A stretch of 64,000 nt of DNA. Source: Vibrio atlanticus. GTDB taxonomy: Bacteria; Pseudomonadota; Gammaproteobacteria; Enterobacterales; Vibrionaceae. The translations under genes and the position numbers were made by a program. The notes beneath the pieces are model-generated. The model was not told the DNA's origin and did no database searches. It was given only the letters and a program-made list of their open reading frames with translations. Below are positions 56,897 through 64,000 of this stretch, one piece after another (the stretch's first letter is position 1; the number at the start of each line of letters is the position of its first letter). The DNA is taken from contig NZ_AP025461.1 of assembly GCF_024347315.1 (NCBI RefSeq), positions 1 through 64,000 of the forward strand. Direction: 5' to 3'.

Positions 56897-58534
56897 TTAC
56901 ACTTCAAACTGAGAAACTAGGCTATCAAGTGCTTCACACTGTTCTGCTAGTGAGATGCATGCGTTCTCTGCATTGTTTGCCATCTCAACCATTTTCATGG
57001 TGCTTTCCGCGATACGTTGAACATTCTTGTTCACTTCTTCAGACACCTGAGACTGCTGCGAAGCCGCTGTCGCGATTTGCGTATTCATATCATTCATCTT
57101 GCCAATTGAATTGCGAATCTCACTCAATGAAGAGGCCGCAGTACCTGCTTGAACAATGGTTTTCTCGCCACTTGCCTTGCTTTCTGTCATCACACCAACG
57201 GCATGTTTAGCGCCAACTTCTAAGCGTTCAATCATTGACTGGATTTCACCCGTACTGTCTTGAGTTTTACTCGCAAGCGCACGGACTTCATCAGCAACTA
57301 CCGCAAAACCCCGACCTTGCTCACCAGCACGCGCTGCTTCAATCGCCGCATTTAATGCCAATAGATTGGTTTGCTCTGCAATGCCTTTGATCACGCCAAG
57401 AGTAGAAGCAATGTTCTTCACATCAGTATCCAATTCCTGAACCACACCGCCTGCATTCTCGATATCGTGCGCAAGGCGTTCAATTGAAGTTACGGTTAAG
57501 CCCAAAGTGCTGTCTGCTGATTCCACTTCATTGTTCGCAACGTTACTTGCGGTTGCAGCATCTAATGCGTTACCACTTACCGTTTCACTGGTCGCTTGCA
57601 TTTCATGAACAGCAGCCGCGACTACTTCACTTTCTTTCTGTTGATTCGAAGAGAACTCAGCCACATTCTGCGTTATTGATTTGATGTTTTCCATCTCGCC
57701 ACGTACGGCATTTGATGTCAGAATCACTTGCTCAACAGTGGTATGTATCTTACTAACAAACTTGTTAAACGCTGCACTTAAACGAGCAATCTCATCAGAA
57801 CCGTCAACTTTCATTCGCTGAGACAAGTTACCGTCGCCCGATGCGATCTCATTCATCGCTTTCTCTACGTTCTGGATTGGTTGGACGATAAAACGGTTAG
57901 ATAACCACATCGCAAAAAGCGCAGCGAAAACAGCAACCGCCATACCCACCTCGATGATCACTTTGCTTTCTTCAATTGAATCATCAGCCTGCTGACGAAG
58001 CTCTTTTTGCTTCATTTCAATCACAGCTCTAACATCACGAAGTTGAGCGCGAATAATCGCAAACTCAGCTTCCAATATCGGCGCGTATTCGATGTTGTAT
58101 TGAAGAGCGTTGGCAGGGTCAGCAAACATTGGTTCATGCAACGCTACCCACTTTTTCATCGCCTTCACCAGTTTCGCTAGCTCGTCTTGAGAAGATGAGT
58201 CTAAGACACCTGCGGTATATAGGGTTTGAACGCTTTCAAAGCGTGGAACGGCTTTGTAAGCGTTATCTTTAAATTCGAATTGTTGATATTCAATTGCCTC
58301 TTGATCTTTCGCAAGCAACAGACCTTGAGCAGATGCGATGACTTGATAAATGTCACGATACCCGTCTTCCAAATTATCAAGGACAGGCTGAAGCACATTA
58401 TTGAGCTCATGGTTAATTGCGGCTTGGGCGTTAGATTTAATTACGTTGAGCACAGTAACCGTTGAGAAAACAATCACGATAACCATTAGCGGTATCGCAA
58501 TCTTGCTTTTAATAGAAAGATTTTTGATATTCAT
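56897..58534 (-). CDS. Methyl-accepting chemotaxis protein with helical periplasmic sensor
   Basis: 545 residues from the ATG at 58534; a frame start 7 codons upstream has no ribosome-binding site. Membrane helix (about 10-30), all-helical periplasmic region (about 35-185) of four-helix-bundle type, second helix (about 190-215), HAMP with [14 protein letters not shown], then the signalling domain with [18 protein letters not shown]. No conserved ligand motif is obvious. It is the third chemoreceptor in this window. Confidence 0.9.
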   Translation of the reverse strand: MNIKNLSIKSKIAIPLMVIVIVFSTVTVLNVIKSNAQAAINHELNNVLQPVLDNLEDGYRDIYQVIASAQGLLLAKDQEAIEYQQFEFKDNAYKAVPRFESVQTLYTAGVLDSSSQDELAKLVKAMKKWVALHEPMFADPANALQYNIEYAPILEAEFAIIRAQLRDVRAVIEMKQKELRQQADDSIEESKVIIEVGMAVAVFAALFAMWLSNRFIVQPIQNVEKAMNEIASGDGNLSQRMKVDGSDEIARLSAAFNKFVSKIHTTVEQVILTSNAVRGEMENIKSITQNVAEFSSNQQKESEVVAAAVHEMQATSETVSGNALDAATASNVANNEVESADSTLGLTVTSIERLAHDIENAGGVVQELDTDVKNIASTLGVIKGIAEQTNLLALNAAIEAARAGEQGRGFAVVADEVRALASKTQDSTGEIQSMIERLEVGAKHAVGVMTESKASGEKTIVQAGTAASSLSEIRNSIGKMNDMNTQIATAASQQSQVSEEVNKNVQRIAESTMKMVEMANNAENACISLAEQCEALDSLVSQFEV

Positions 58535-58790
58535 AAAGACCAAATAACCACACATAAAATAAGGACGCGCGAATAATATACGGTATTATTGAAAAAGCCA
58601 GATAAAGCCTGTGAACCCAGTCGCATATTGAACTCAACCATCGAACAAGCGATTTGTATTTAACCAGACGTCAACCTGAAAAAGTTAAAGTGGACAATAT
58701 TGAATTTATTTACCTTAGACATGTTCTATTACTGGAGAAGTCGTCGAAATAACACCATAATATAGGGCTCTAAAATAAGTAGGTAAGAAC

Positions 58791-59216
58791 ATGAAAATTT
58801 GTGGTGTTGAAATCAAAGGTAACGATGCAGTCATCTGTCTTCTATCTCTATCAGACGGTGTATTTAACATTCCTGATTGCCGAGTTTCTAAAGTTGCGAT
58901 TAGTGACGCAAACGACACACAGAATATGAAAGATTTTCAATTTTCTTTTGCAAAGTTAATGGAAGATTACCAAGTAGAAAAAGTGGTAATTCGTCAACGC
59001 CAAACTAAAGGCAAATTTGCTGGCGGTGGCTTCGGCTTCAAACTAGAAGCGGCAATTCAGTTGATCGACGGCCTAGACGTAACCGTTGTATCTCCGAATG
59101 AAATCAAAGAAAGCCTTAAGCGCAACCCTCTTATGATGAAGTTCAAAGAAACAGGCCTTAAGCAATACCAAGAAGCACCGTTTACCACGGCTTACGCTTG
59201 TTTAATGCAGCGCTAA
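58791..59216 (+). CDS. DUF3010 family protein
   Basis: 141 residues. The N-terminus MKICGVEIKGNDAVICLLS looks like an RNase H/actin-fold first strand with a conserved acidic residue; a basic KVVIRQRQTKGKFAGGGFGFKLEAA follows. It resembles the conserved gammaproteobacterial DUF3010 family of unknown function. Monocistronic, with its own terminator. Confidence 0.78.
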   Translation: MKICGVEIKGNDAVICLLSLSDGVFNIPDCRVSKVAISDANDTQNMKDFQFSFAKLMEDYQVEKVVIRQRQTKGKFAGGGFGFKLEAAIQLIDGLDVTVVSPNEIKESLKRNPLMMKFKETGLKQYQEAPFTTAYACLMQR

Positions 59217-59246
59217 TCAATAGTCGCTAGCCAATATTGATACAGA

Positions 59247-59275
59247 AAGAGCCTGAATATTCAGGCTCTTTTTTG
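59247..59275 (+). terminator. Terminator after the DUF3010 gene
   Basis: A stem AAAGAGCCTGAAT/ATTCAGGCTCTT followed by TTTTG. Confidence 0.88.
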
Positions 59276-59321
59276 TTTCTATCACTCGGCTTTAAACCCA
59301 GTTAATTTTGATGAAATACGC

Positions 59322-60221
59322 TTACCGCTCTAACGCTGTTTGCCTGCGAGCCTTAATCCATTCCGGCTTTTTCACCACCAGATAAACCGCAGCGGCAGAC
59401 AAGGCGAAGCCCGTCGCGCCGTAGATATCGAATGACTCTCCAAAAATGAGCCACGCTTGAATGGCAGTTGTGGGTGGAACGAGGTAAAACACCGATGCCA
59501 CACTTGAAGAAGCGCCATGCTCTACCATGTAAAGCAGCAATAAAATAGCAATGCACGATAGAACAATCACTAGCCAAGCCAGAATTAACGTGAACTCGAT
59601 AGTCCAGTTCACCTGCATAGTTTCGTAACGCATTGCAAAAGGTAAGAACAATGCTGCTGCTGCCAAGTACTGCACCATCGCGCCACCGACCATATCTGTA
59701 CCCTGGCAAAAGCGCTTCTGATACAAAGTACCGACCGTAATACCCACCAAAGAAACCAAACACAGCAAAGTTGCCAAGCCTTTTTGGTCGTCTGACTGCC
59801 ACTCAATATTGCCCATTAGCACCAAGCTAATACCTGCGAAACCAAGGGCTAAGCCTAGCCATTGTGCGAAGTTAAAACGCTGCGAGGTACAGCTGATCAT
59901 TATCAATGCCGTCAGAATCGGTTGTAAGCCAACAAGCAGAGAACTCAACCCGGCGGGCATACCCATATCAATCGCGAGATAAGTGCCACCAAGGTAGAAA
60001 CCATGAATCAAGATACCCACCACACAAGCGTGGAAAAATGCTCGACCACGAGGAATACGACGCTTAAGGATTGAAATCAAAACCAAGAATAGCGCCACGT
60101 TGGCTACCATCCTAAGTGAAAGTAACGTTGCGGGTTCAGCGTATTCAACACCAAGACGGGCGCCAACAAAGCCTGACGACCACAATAGTACAAACACAAA
60201 CGGAATCATTTTAATCAGCAT
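59322..60221 (-). CDS. DMT superfamily (EamA) transporter
   Basis: 299 residues with about ten membrane helices in two EamA repeats (FVFVLLWSSGFVGARLGVEYAEP at the start; the second repeat begins near residue 150). Such proteins usually export amino acids or metabolites. It is divergent from a MocR-type regulator gene 122 bp away, which probably controls it. Confidence 0.88.
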   Translation of the reverse strand: MLIKMIPFVFVLLWSSGFVGARLGVEYAEPATLLSLRMVANVALFLVLISILKRRIPRGRAFFHACVVGILIHGFYLGGTYLAIDMGMPAGLSSLLVGLQPILTALIMISCTSQRFNFAQWLGLALGFAGISLVLMGNIEWQSDDQKGLATLLCLVSLVGITVGTLYQKRFCQGTDMVGGAMVQYLAAAALFLPFAMRYETMQVNWTIEFTLILAWLVIVLSCIAILLLLYMVEHGASSSVASVFYLVPPTTAIQAWLIFGESFDIYGATGFALSAAAVYLVVKKPEWIKARRQTALER

Positions 60222-60268
60222 TACAAACCTCTGGTCAACTCTTCATCAATGCTGTTACCTTAGTTGGG

Positions 60269-60320
60269 TACAGATAACTAATAAAGATACAGATATAACA
60301 CTTTAAATGGTTACAGATTA
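60269..60320. promoter_or_regulatory. Three direct repeats TACAGATWW in the divergent promoter region
   Basis: TACAGATAA (60269-60277), TACAGATAT (60288-60296) and TACAGATTA (60312-60320) occur on the same strand between the DMT and MocR genes. MocR regulators are known to bind direct repeats, so these are candidate binding sites. Confidence 0.5.
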
Positions 60321-60343
60321 AGTGTGAGTAACAAGGGGGAAAC

Positions 60344-61771
60344 ATGGAAGCAGAACTCAGCGGCAATAAATATCTCGCTATAGAACAACACATTAAGGCT
60401 CAGATCGATAAAGGGCTCTTTCACCCAGACGACCGCTTGCCTTCCATTCGTCAACTCAGTGAACAACTCGGTGTGAGCAAAAACACCGTGATTCGCGCTT
60501 ATCAAGAATTGGAAGCGACGGGTTGGGTTTATTCTGTGCCTAAATCAGGCTATCGTGTGAAAGCACCGAACACCACCATCTGGGATGCACCGAGCCAGCC
60601 TCAAAAAGTCGATCTCTTGTCGGTCACCAAATCTGTACTCTCCCGTCCGAAAGGTCGCTTGAAACTGCTTGCTGGTTCTGCACACCCGAACATTAATAAC
60701 CCTGCCATTCGTAGCTTGTATGCCGAAATCGGTCGCCATAGCCGTTTGCAAACTCAGCTTCCCGGTTATTACCAATTACCTCCCGGCGATGAGCAATTAG
60801 TAAAGCAGCTGTTAAAGATCACCCATGATCTAGGCGTACCTGCGGGATCGAATGAGATTGCGATTACACATGGTGCTCAACAGGCGATCAGTCTGGCTTT
60901 ACGTGCATTAACCAAACCGGGAGACATCGTGGCGGTCGAATCGCCCTGTTACTTCGGCAATCTGCTTTTACTTGAATCGCTTGGTTTGCAAGCACTAGAA
61001 ATTCCAAGCAGTGTGAGCCACGGCATTGATATTCCATCACTACAAAGTTCGTTGAACAAATGGGAAGTAAAAACCTTACTGCTAACACCAAACTTTACCA
61101 ATCCAACGGGTTCACGAATGCCATTGGCTAATCGAAAGGCGTTACTGGAGATCACAGGATCTTTGCCGATTATCGAAGACGATGTATTCGGTAGCTTGGC
61201 ATTCGACACACCCATTGCCAGCCTCAAAGAGCTTGATAACCAAGATCGAGTCATTTACGTCAACTCCTTGTCTAAAACCTTAGACTCACGTTTACGAATC
61301 GGTTGGTTACTGTCGGGGCGCTACCAACCTTTGGTCGAAAAGTACCTTTTATGCGACAACATGGGCAGTTCAAACCTGATGCAATCCGCGGTGGGTCAAT
61401 TCCTCACCACAGGCAAATACCGCAGTCACTTATCCAAAATGAAACGACTCTACCAAACCAATCAAAAGCAGTTTCAAAGCTTGTTAATACAAGCATTGGA
61501 CAGCTATCCTCATCTTGAAGGGCGTTATCATTTATCGAAGCCAGAAGGCTCTTTTTTAAACTGGATAACGTTGCCAGAGTCGGTCGATAGTTATGCCGTC
61601 TACCAAGATTGTTTAAAGCATAAATTGGGAATTTTACCCGGTACTGTGTTTGGGACGAATGACCAATATAAACACTGCTTGCGCTTCACTGTCGCCAATA
61701 TTGAAGAGAGCAAAGAGTGGAAAGAAGGGGTTGTGACATTAGCGAAGATAATCGCTAAACATACACCTTAA
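60344..61771 (+). CDS. MocR family regulator (GntR HTH fused to aminotransferase-like domain)
   Basis: 475 residues. An N-terminal GntR winged helix (about 8-72) with RLPSIRQLSEQLGVSKNTVIRAYQ is linked to a class-I aminotransferase fold (about 110-470) with GAQQAISLALRAL, NFTNPTGSRM, and the PLP-binding Lys K311 in VNSLSKTLDS. MocR proteins use PLP or an external aldimine to control transcription. Its divergent target here is probably the DMT exporter. GGGGGAAAC precedes the ATG. Confidence 0.9.
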   Translation: MEAELSGNKYLAIEQHIKAQIDKGLFHPDDRLPSIRQLSEQLGVSKNTVIRAYQELEATGWVYSVPKSGYRVKAPNTTIWDAPSQPQKVDLLSVTKSVLSRPKGRLKLLAGSAHPNINNPAIRSLYAEIGRHSRLQTQLPGYYQLPPGDEQLVKQLLKITHDLGVPAGSNEIAITHGAQQAISLALRALTKPGDIVAVESPCYFGNLLLLESLGLQALEIPSSVSHGIDIPSLQSSLNKWEVKTLLLTPNFTNPTGSRMPLANRKALLEITGSLPIIEDDVFGSLAFDTPIASLKELDNQDRVIYVNSLSKTLDSRLRIGWLLSGRYQPLVEKYLLCDNMGSSNLMQSAVGQFLTTGKYRSHLSKMKRLYQTNQKQFQSLLIQALDSYPHLEGRYHLSKPEGSFLNWITLPESVDSYAVYQDCLKHKLGILPGTVFGTNDQYKHCLRFTVANIEESKEWKEGVVTLAKIIAKHTP

Positions 61772-61800
61772 CCAGATTAGGCCCACATAGCCCAAACAAC

Positions 61801-61830
61801 AAAGCCCTACTCAACTGAGCGGGGCTTTCA
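61801..61830 (+). terminator. Terminator after the MocR gene
   Basis: A stem AAAGCCCtaCTCA/TGAGcgGGGCTTT with short mismatches, followed by CATCATT. It lies between convergent genes. Confidence 0.65.
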
Positions 61831-61862
61831 TCATTATCAGGTTTTGATTTGGTTAACGGTAA

Positions 61863-62411
61863 TTAACCTTGCCAAGCGAACTGTTCAAATATTTTGTCTA
61901 CTGGCGTTTTGGCAACGTGGTTTACGTAGTTGCTGATCACTTTCTGAGACAAGCCAAGAATCACTTCTAACACCTGTTGCTGACCGTAGCCCGCTTCGAA
62001 AAATGCTGCCATTTCACTTTCAGGTACATTGCCGCGGTTACGCACCATGCTCAGCGTAAAGTCATGCAGTGCTTGCAGCTTTTCAGTAGGTAGAGCCGTG
62101 CGATTACGAAGTGCTTCGGTGATTGCAGGATCAACCTTCATAGAATGTGCAATGCCAGTGTGCGCAGGAACGCAGTAGTGGCATTCGTGTTCAACGTTGA
62201 TGGTTTGCCAAACAACCGTCAGCTCTTCAGCATCGAAAGATGAGTCACTAAACGCCTGATGAAGCTGAGTGTAAGCCTTAAGTGTGTTTGGAGATTCAGC
62301 CAACACACCGAAAAGACCCGGTACTCTACCCATCTGCTTTTTAGCACCTTCAAGAATAGGTTGGCTTTGCTCTGGCGCTGATTCTACTGAATGAATTTTG
62401 AAGTTGATCAT
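61863..62411 (-). CDS. Carboxymuconolactone decarboxylase/AhpD-like protein
   Basis: 182 residues of the CMD/alkylhydroperoxidase family. The redox/acid motif EHECHYCVPAHT holds C77, C80 and H84, as in AhpD-like proteins. It may act as a peroxidase-coupled reductase or as a gamma-carboxymuconolactone decarboxylase homologue; the CxxC favours redox use. TetR-type palindromes lie upstream. Confidence 0.85.
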   Translation of the reverse strand: MINFKIHSVESAPEQSQPILEGAKKQMGRVPGLFGVLAESPNTLKAYTQLHQAFSDSSFDAEELTVVWQTINVEHECHYCVPAHTGIAHSMKVDPAITEALRNRTALPTEKLQALHDFTLSMVRNRGNVPESEMAAFFEAGYGQQQVLEVILGLSQKVISNYVNHVAKTPVDKIFEQFAWQG

Positions 62412-62508
62412 TGTTTTATCCCTATCAATTTATGATTCTAAAGTTATTCAATCACGGAGCAATTTATGACTATTCTCCGTTGGTGTGAAAACAATATAGA
62501 ACAAACCA

Positions 62509-62546
62509 GAACGATCGTTCAAGTGTTATTTTGAACACTCGTTCAA
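62509..62546. promoter_or_regulatory. Two TetR-type palindromic operators upstream of the AhpD-like gene
   Basis: GAACGATCGTTCAA (62509-62522) and GAACACTCGTTCAA (62533-62546) are near-identical palindromes 24 bp apart. They lie about 100 bp upstream of the AhpD-like gene. No TetR gene is seen in the window. Confidence 0.55.
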
Positions 62547-62743
62547 TTTGGTCGTATTTATCGAATCAACAATTAAGAAAAAACCGATTTTATTTTAGAG
62601 GGATCAGCGCTAACCCCATGATTAAAAGTAGAAAACCCGCCAGGTATCAACTGGCGGGCTCGCTTATAAGTCTGCATTCTTATTTCAATCAACGATCAAT
62701 GCTAACGGAACAAGCCTTCAGAACATCTAATCTCATCACAAGG
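62547..62743. other. Intergenic region between AhpD-like and LysR genes
   Basis: About 200 bp. A hairpin with CCCGCCAGT/ACTGGCGGG (62637-62658) lies within, likely a terminator for the LysR gene on the minus strand. No gene is seen. Confidence 0.5.
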
Positions 62744-63712
62744 TTAGACACTTTTCCCTTCAAATTGATAAAGCTCTCTGAGCGTGTCTTTTAACCATAG
62801 AACGATGGGATTGTAAGCATTGCGTTTGTGCCAAATCATAGTGAACGGGATCAGCAGCTTTTTGACATTTTCTTCATCTAAAGGGATGGGTAGACAAGTA
62901 AGATTGGGGTGGAGTTGTTCAACGTAACGTCGACAGTAATTCGGCGCAACGGTAGTCATGGTGTGGTTTGATTGAGCTGTCATAAATAACGACTGCTCAA
63001 AACCAGCTAAAGTCAGTACGATATTTCGGTCTAGTTGTAGGTCAGTAAGCACTTCATCTAGCGCCCATGTTTCACTTTTCTCCCACACAATATTGATGTG
63101 GGGATATTTAAGGAAAGCCTCTAGATTCCACTCTTCTTTCAAGGCAGGATGATCTTTTCTCAAATACACAACCGGCAAGTCGTGAAACAGAACCTCGAAG
63201 TCGATGAAATAAGGTAGTGAGTCTAGGGATTCTTTCGAACGCGGATGGCTTTCTCTCCCTGAAAATCCAATATCCGATTCGCCACGTACGATGGAATCTA
63301 TCGAATCGTAGTCCCAATTGCGCATTTTGATTTTCGCGTTGGGGTAACGTTGAGACACGCTTTGCGTCAACTCATTAAGCATGATCAGAGATAAAGGAGA
63401 CTCCGCCTCTAAATTCAAACGCACATCTTTTGGCGCTTCGTCACCACGAGTCGTCAGTATTTGGCTTCCAATCTGCAGCCAGTCTTGAAGATCTTTTACC
63501 ATGCTCAGTGCAAGTGGCGTTGGCGTTAATCCCCTTGGCGTTTTCACAAACAAAGGATCATCAAACCAATCTCTAAGCTTGGTCAGTGATTTACTCACCG
63601 TAGAAGGCGTGACGTTCAGCTTTTTCGCAGCTTTTGAAACACTCTGCTCCTGCAGAAGCAATTGCAGAGTGAACAACAGGTTCAGATCAAGACGGGCTAG
63701 TGGCTTCTTCAT
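62744..63712 (-). CDS. LysR family transcriptional regulator
   Basis: 322 residues from the ATG at 63712. HTH LARLDLNLLFTLQLLLQEQS and TPSTVSKSLTKLRDWF resemble the NodD/LeuO-type LysR branch. The start overlaps the end of the upstream MFS gene by about 26 bp, so the two are cotranscribed. The target is unknown. Confidence 0.88.
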   Translation of the reverse strand: MKKPLARLDLNLLFTLQLLLQEQSVSKAAKKLNVTPSTVSKSLTKLRDWFDDPLFVKTPRGLTPTPLALSMVKDLQDWLQIGSQILTTRGDEAPKDVRLNLEAESPLSLIMLNELTQSVSQRYPNAKIKMRNWDYDSIDSIVRGESDIGFSGRESHPRSKESLDSLPYFIDFEVLFHDLPVVYLRKDHPALKEEWNLEAFLKYPHINIVWEKSETWALDEVLTDLQLDRNIVLTLAGFEQSLFMTAQSNHTMTTVAPNYCRRYVEQLHPNLTCLPIPLDEENVKKLLIPFTMIWHKRNAYNPIVLWLKDTLRELYQFEGKSV

Positions 63713-64000
63713 AATCACTTTTAACTTGAGAGGGACCTACCCATAGTATTAGAGCAATACTGATAACTCCACCAGCAGCCAGTATAAATACCAACATATT
63801 CAATGCACTGAGTCCGATCACGCCCATCAACCAGATAAACAGTGCCGAAGTGCACACCTGAGAAACGCCCAATATCGAGCTCGCAACGCCTGCTCGTTGT
63901 GAATAACAACTTAATGCTTGGCTCATCGCGACACCAAAACCGAGCGAGAAGCCACCACACACAAAAGCAAAGCCTAGCAGGGTTACATAATGCCCTAGCC
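63687..64000 (-). CDS. C-terminal part of an MFS transporter (5' end outside window)
   Basis: About 104 residues are visible: four hydrophobic segments with GFGVAMSQALSCYSQRAGVASSILGVSQ, which resembles the second-half helices of drug-efflux MFS proteins of the Bcr/CflA type. The frame is open to the window edge. It is followed by, and overlaps, the LysR gene. Confidence 0.78.
   Translation of the reverse strand, partial: LGHYVTLLGFAFVCGGFSLGFGVAMSQALSCYSQRAGVASSILGVSQVCTSALFIWLMGVIGLSALNMLVFILAAGGVISIALILWVGPSQVKSDYEEATSPS

Overview
The window is a chromosomal segment of a marine gammaproteobacterium, almost certainly a Vibrio and probably near the Splendidus clade (inference). The reasons are an rRNA spacer carrying Glu/Lys/Ala/Val tRNAs, DUF3087, DUF3010 and DUF3012 genes, three methyl-accepting chemotaxis proteins, OmpW, a TAXI-TRAP transporter, and moderate GC. 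No prophage, CRISPR array or integron is visible.

Layout. 1-3.5 kb: a cystine/sulfur operon (end of a YheO-type regulator, RidA, TcyP cystine symporter, CoA-disulfide reductase). 3.6-10.1 kb: a complete rRNA operon on the minus strand, 16S-tRNA(Glu-Lys-Val-Ala-Val)-23S-5S-tRNA-Ser, with two recognisable promoters. 10.1-11.6 kb: a DUF3087 protein and a TrmY-like methyltransferase. 11.6-17.7 kb: a minus-strand three-gene locus made of a zinc-ribbon TackOD1 protein with a degenerate GGDEF-like C-terminus, a membrane family-2 glycosyltransferase and a membrane-fusion protein. An IS91-family element carrying its own tyrosine recombinase has split the glycosyltransferase gene. This looks like a poorly characterised polysaccharide synthesis/export system with its own sensor, broken in this strain.

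18-20.3 kb: a metal-responsive module of Cys-rich ArsP-type permease, divergent ArsR regulator and SigZ-like sigma factor, with three identically spaced TTCGA-N6-TCGAA operators between them. 20.4-27 kb: YitT, a His-rich small protein with an MFS transporter, a TauE/SafE exporter, a dCache chemoreceptor and a PAP2 phosphatase. 27.4-28.6 kb: an FMN riboswitch controlling ribB, with a 160-bp palindromic repeat lodged between aptamer and gene. 28.9-33.8 kb: an Opp/Nik-type ABC importer behind a near-perfect Zur box. 34-39.6 kb: a hypothetical membrane protein, two LysR/oxidoreductase pairs and a bicupin. 39.7-42.6 kb: a TAXI-TRAP transporter with an internal attenuator-like hairpin. 42.8-46.3 kb: OmpW behind a perfect FNR box, GlgC, HPF and a small lipoprotein too short for ordinary gene callers.

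46.4-49.4 kb: a D-glutamate catabolic set resembling DgcA/DgcN/DgcR. 49.5-53 kb: an SGNH hydrolase, a 282-bp MITE-like element and a lipoprotein GH13 alpha-amylase. 53.1-58.5 kb: a SPOUT RNA methyltransferase, two more chemoreceptors and a LysR regulator. 58.8-64 kb: DUF3010, a DMT exporter divergent from a MocR regulator, a carboxymuconolactone decarboxylase-like protein behind TetR-type palindromes, another LysR regulator, and the end of an MFS gene cut by the window edge.

Two genes (ribB and the second chemoreceptor) end inside tandem TTAATGC-type heptamers that start at the stop codon. Short 8-bp arrays also lie beside two LysR genes. All protein assignments are by reading motifs; no database search was run.
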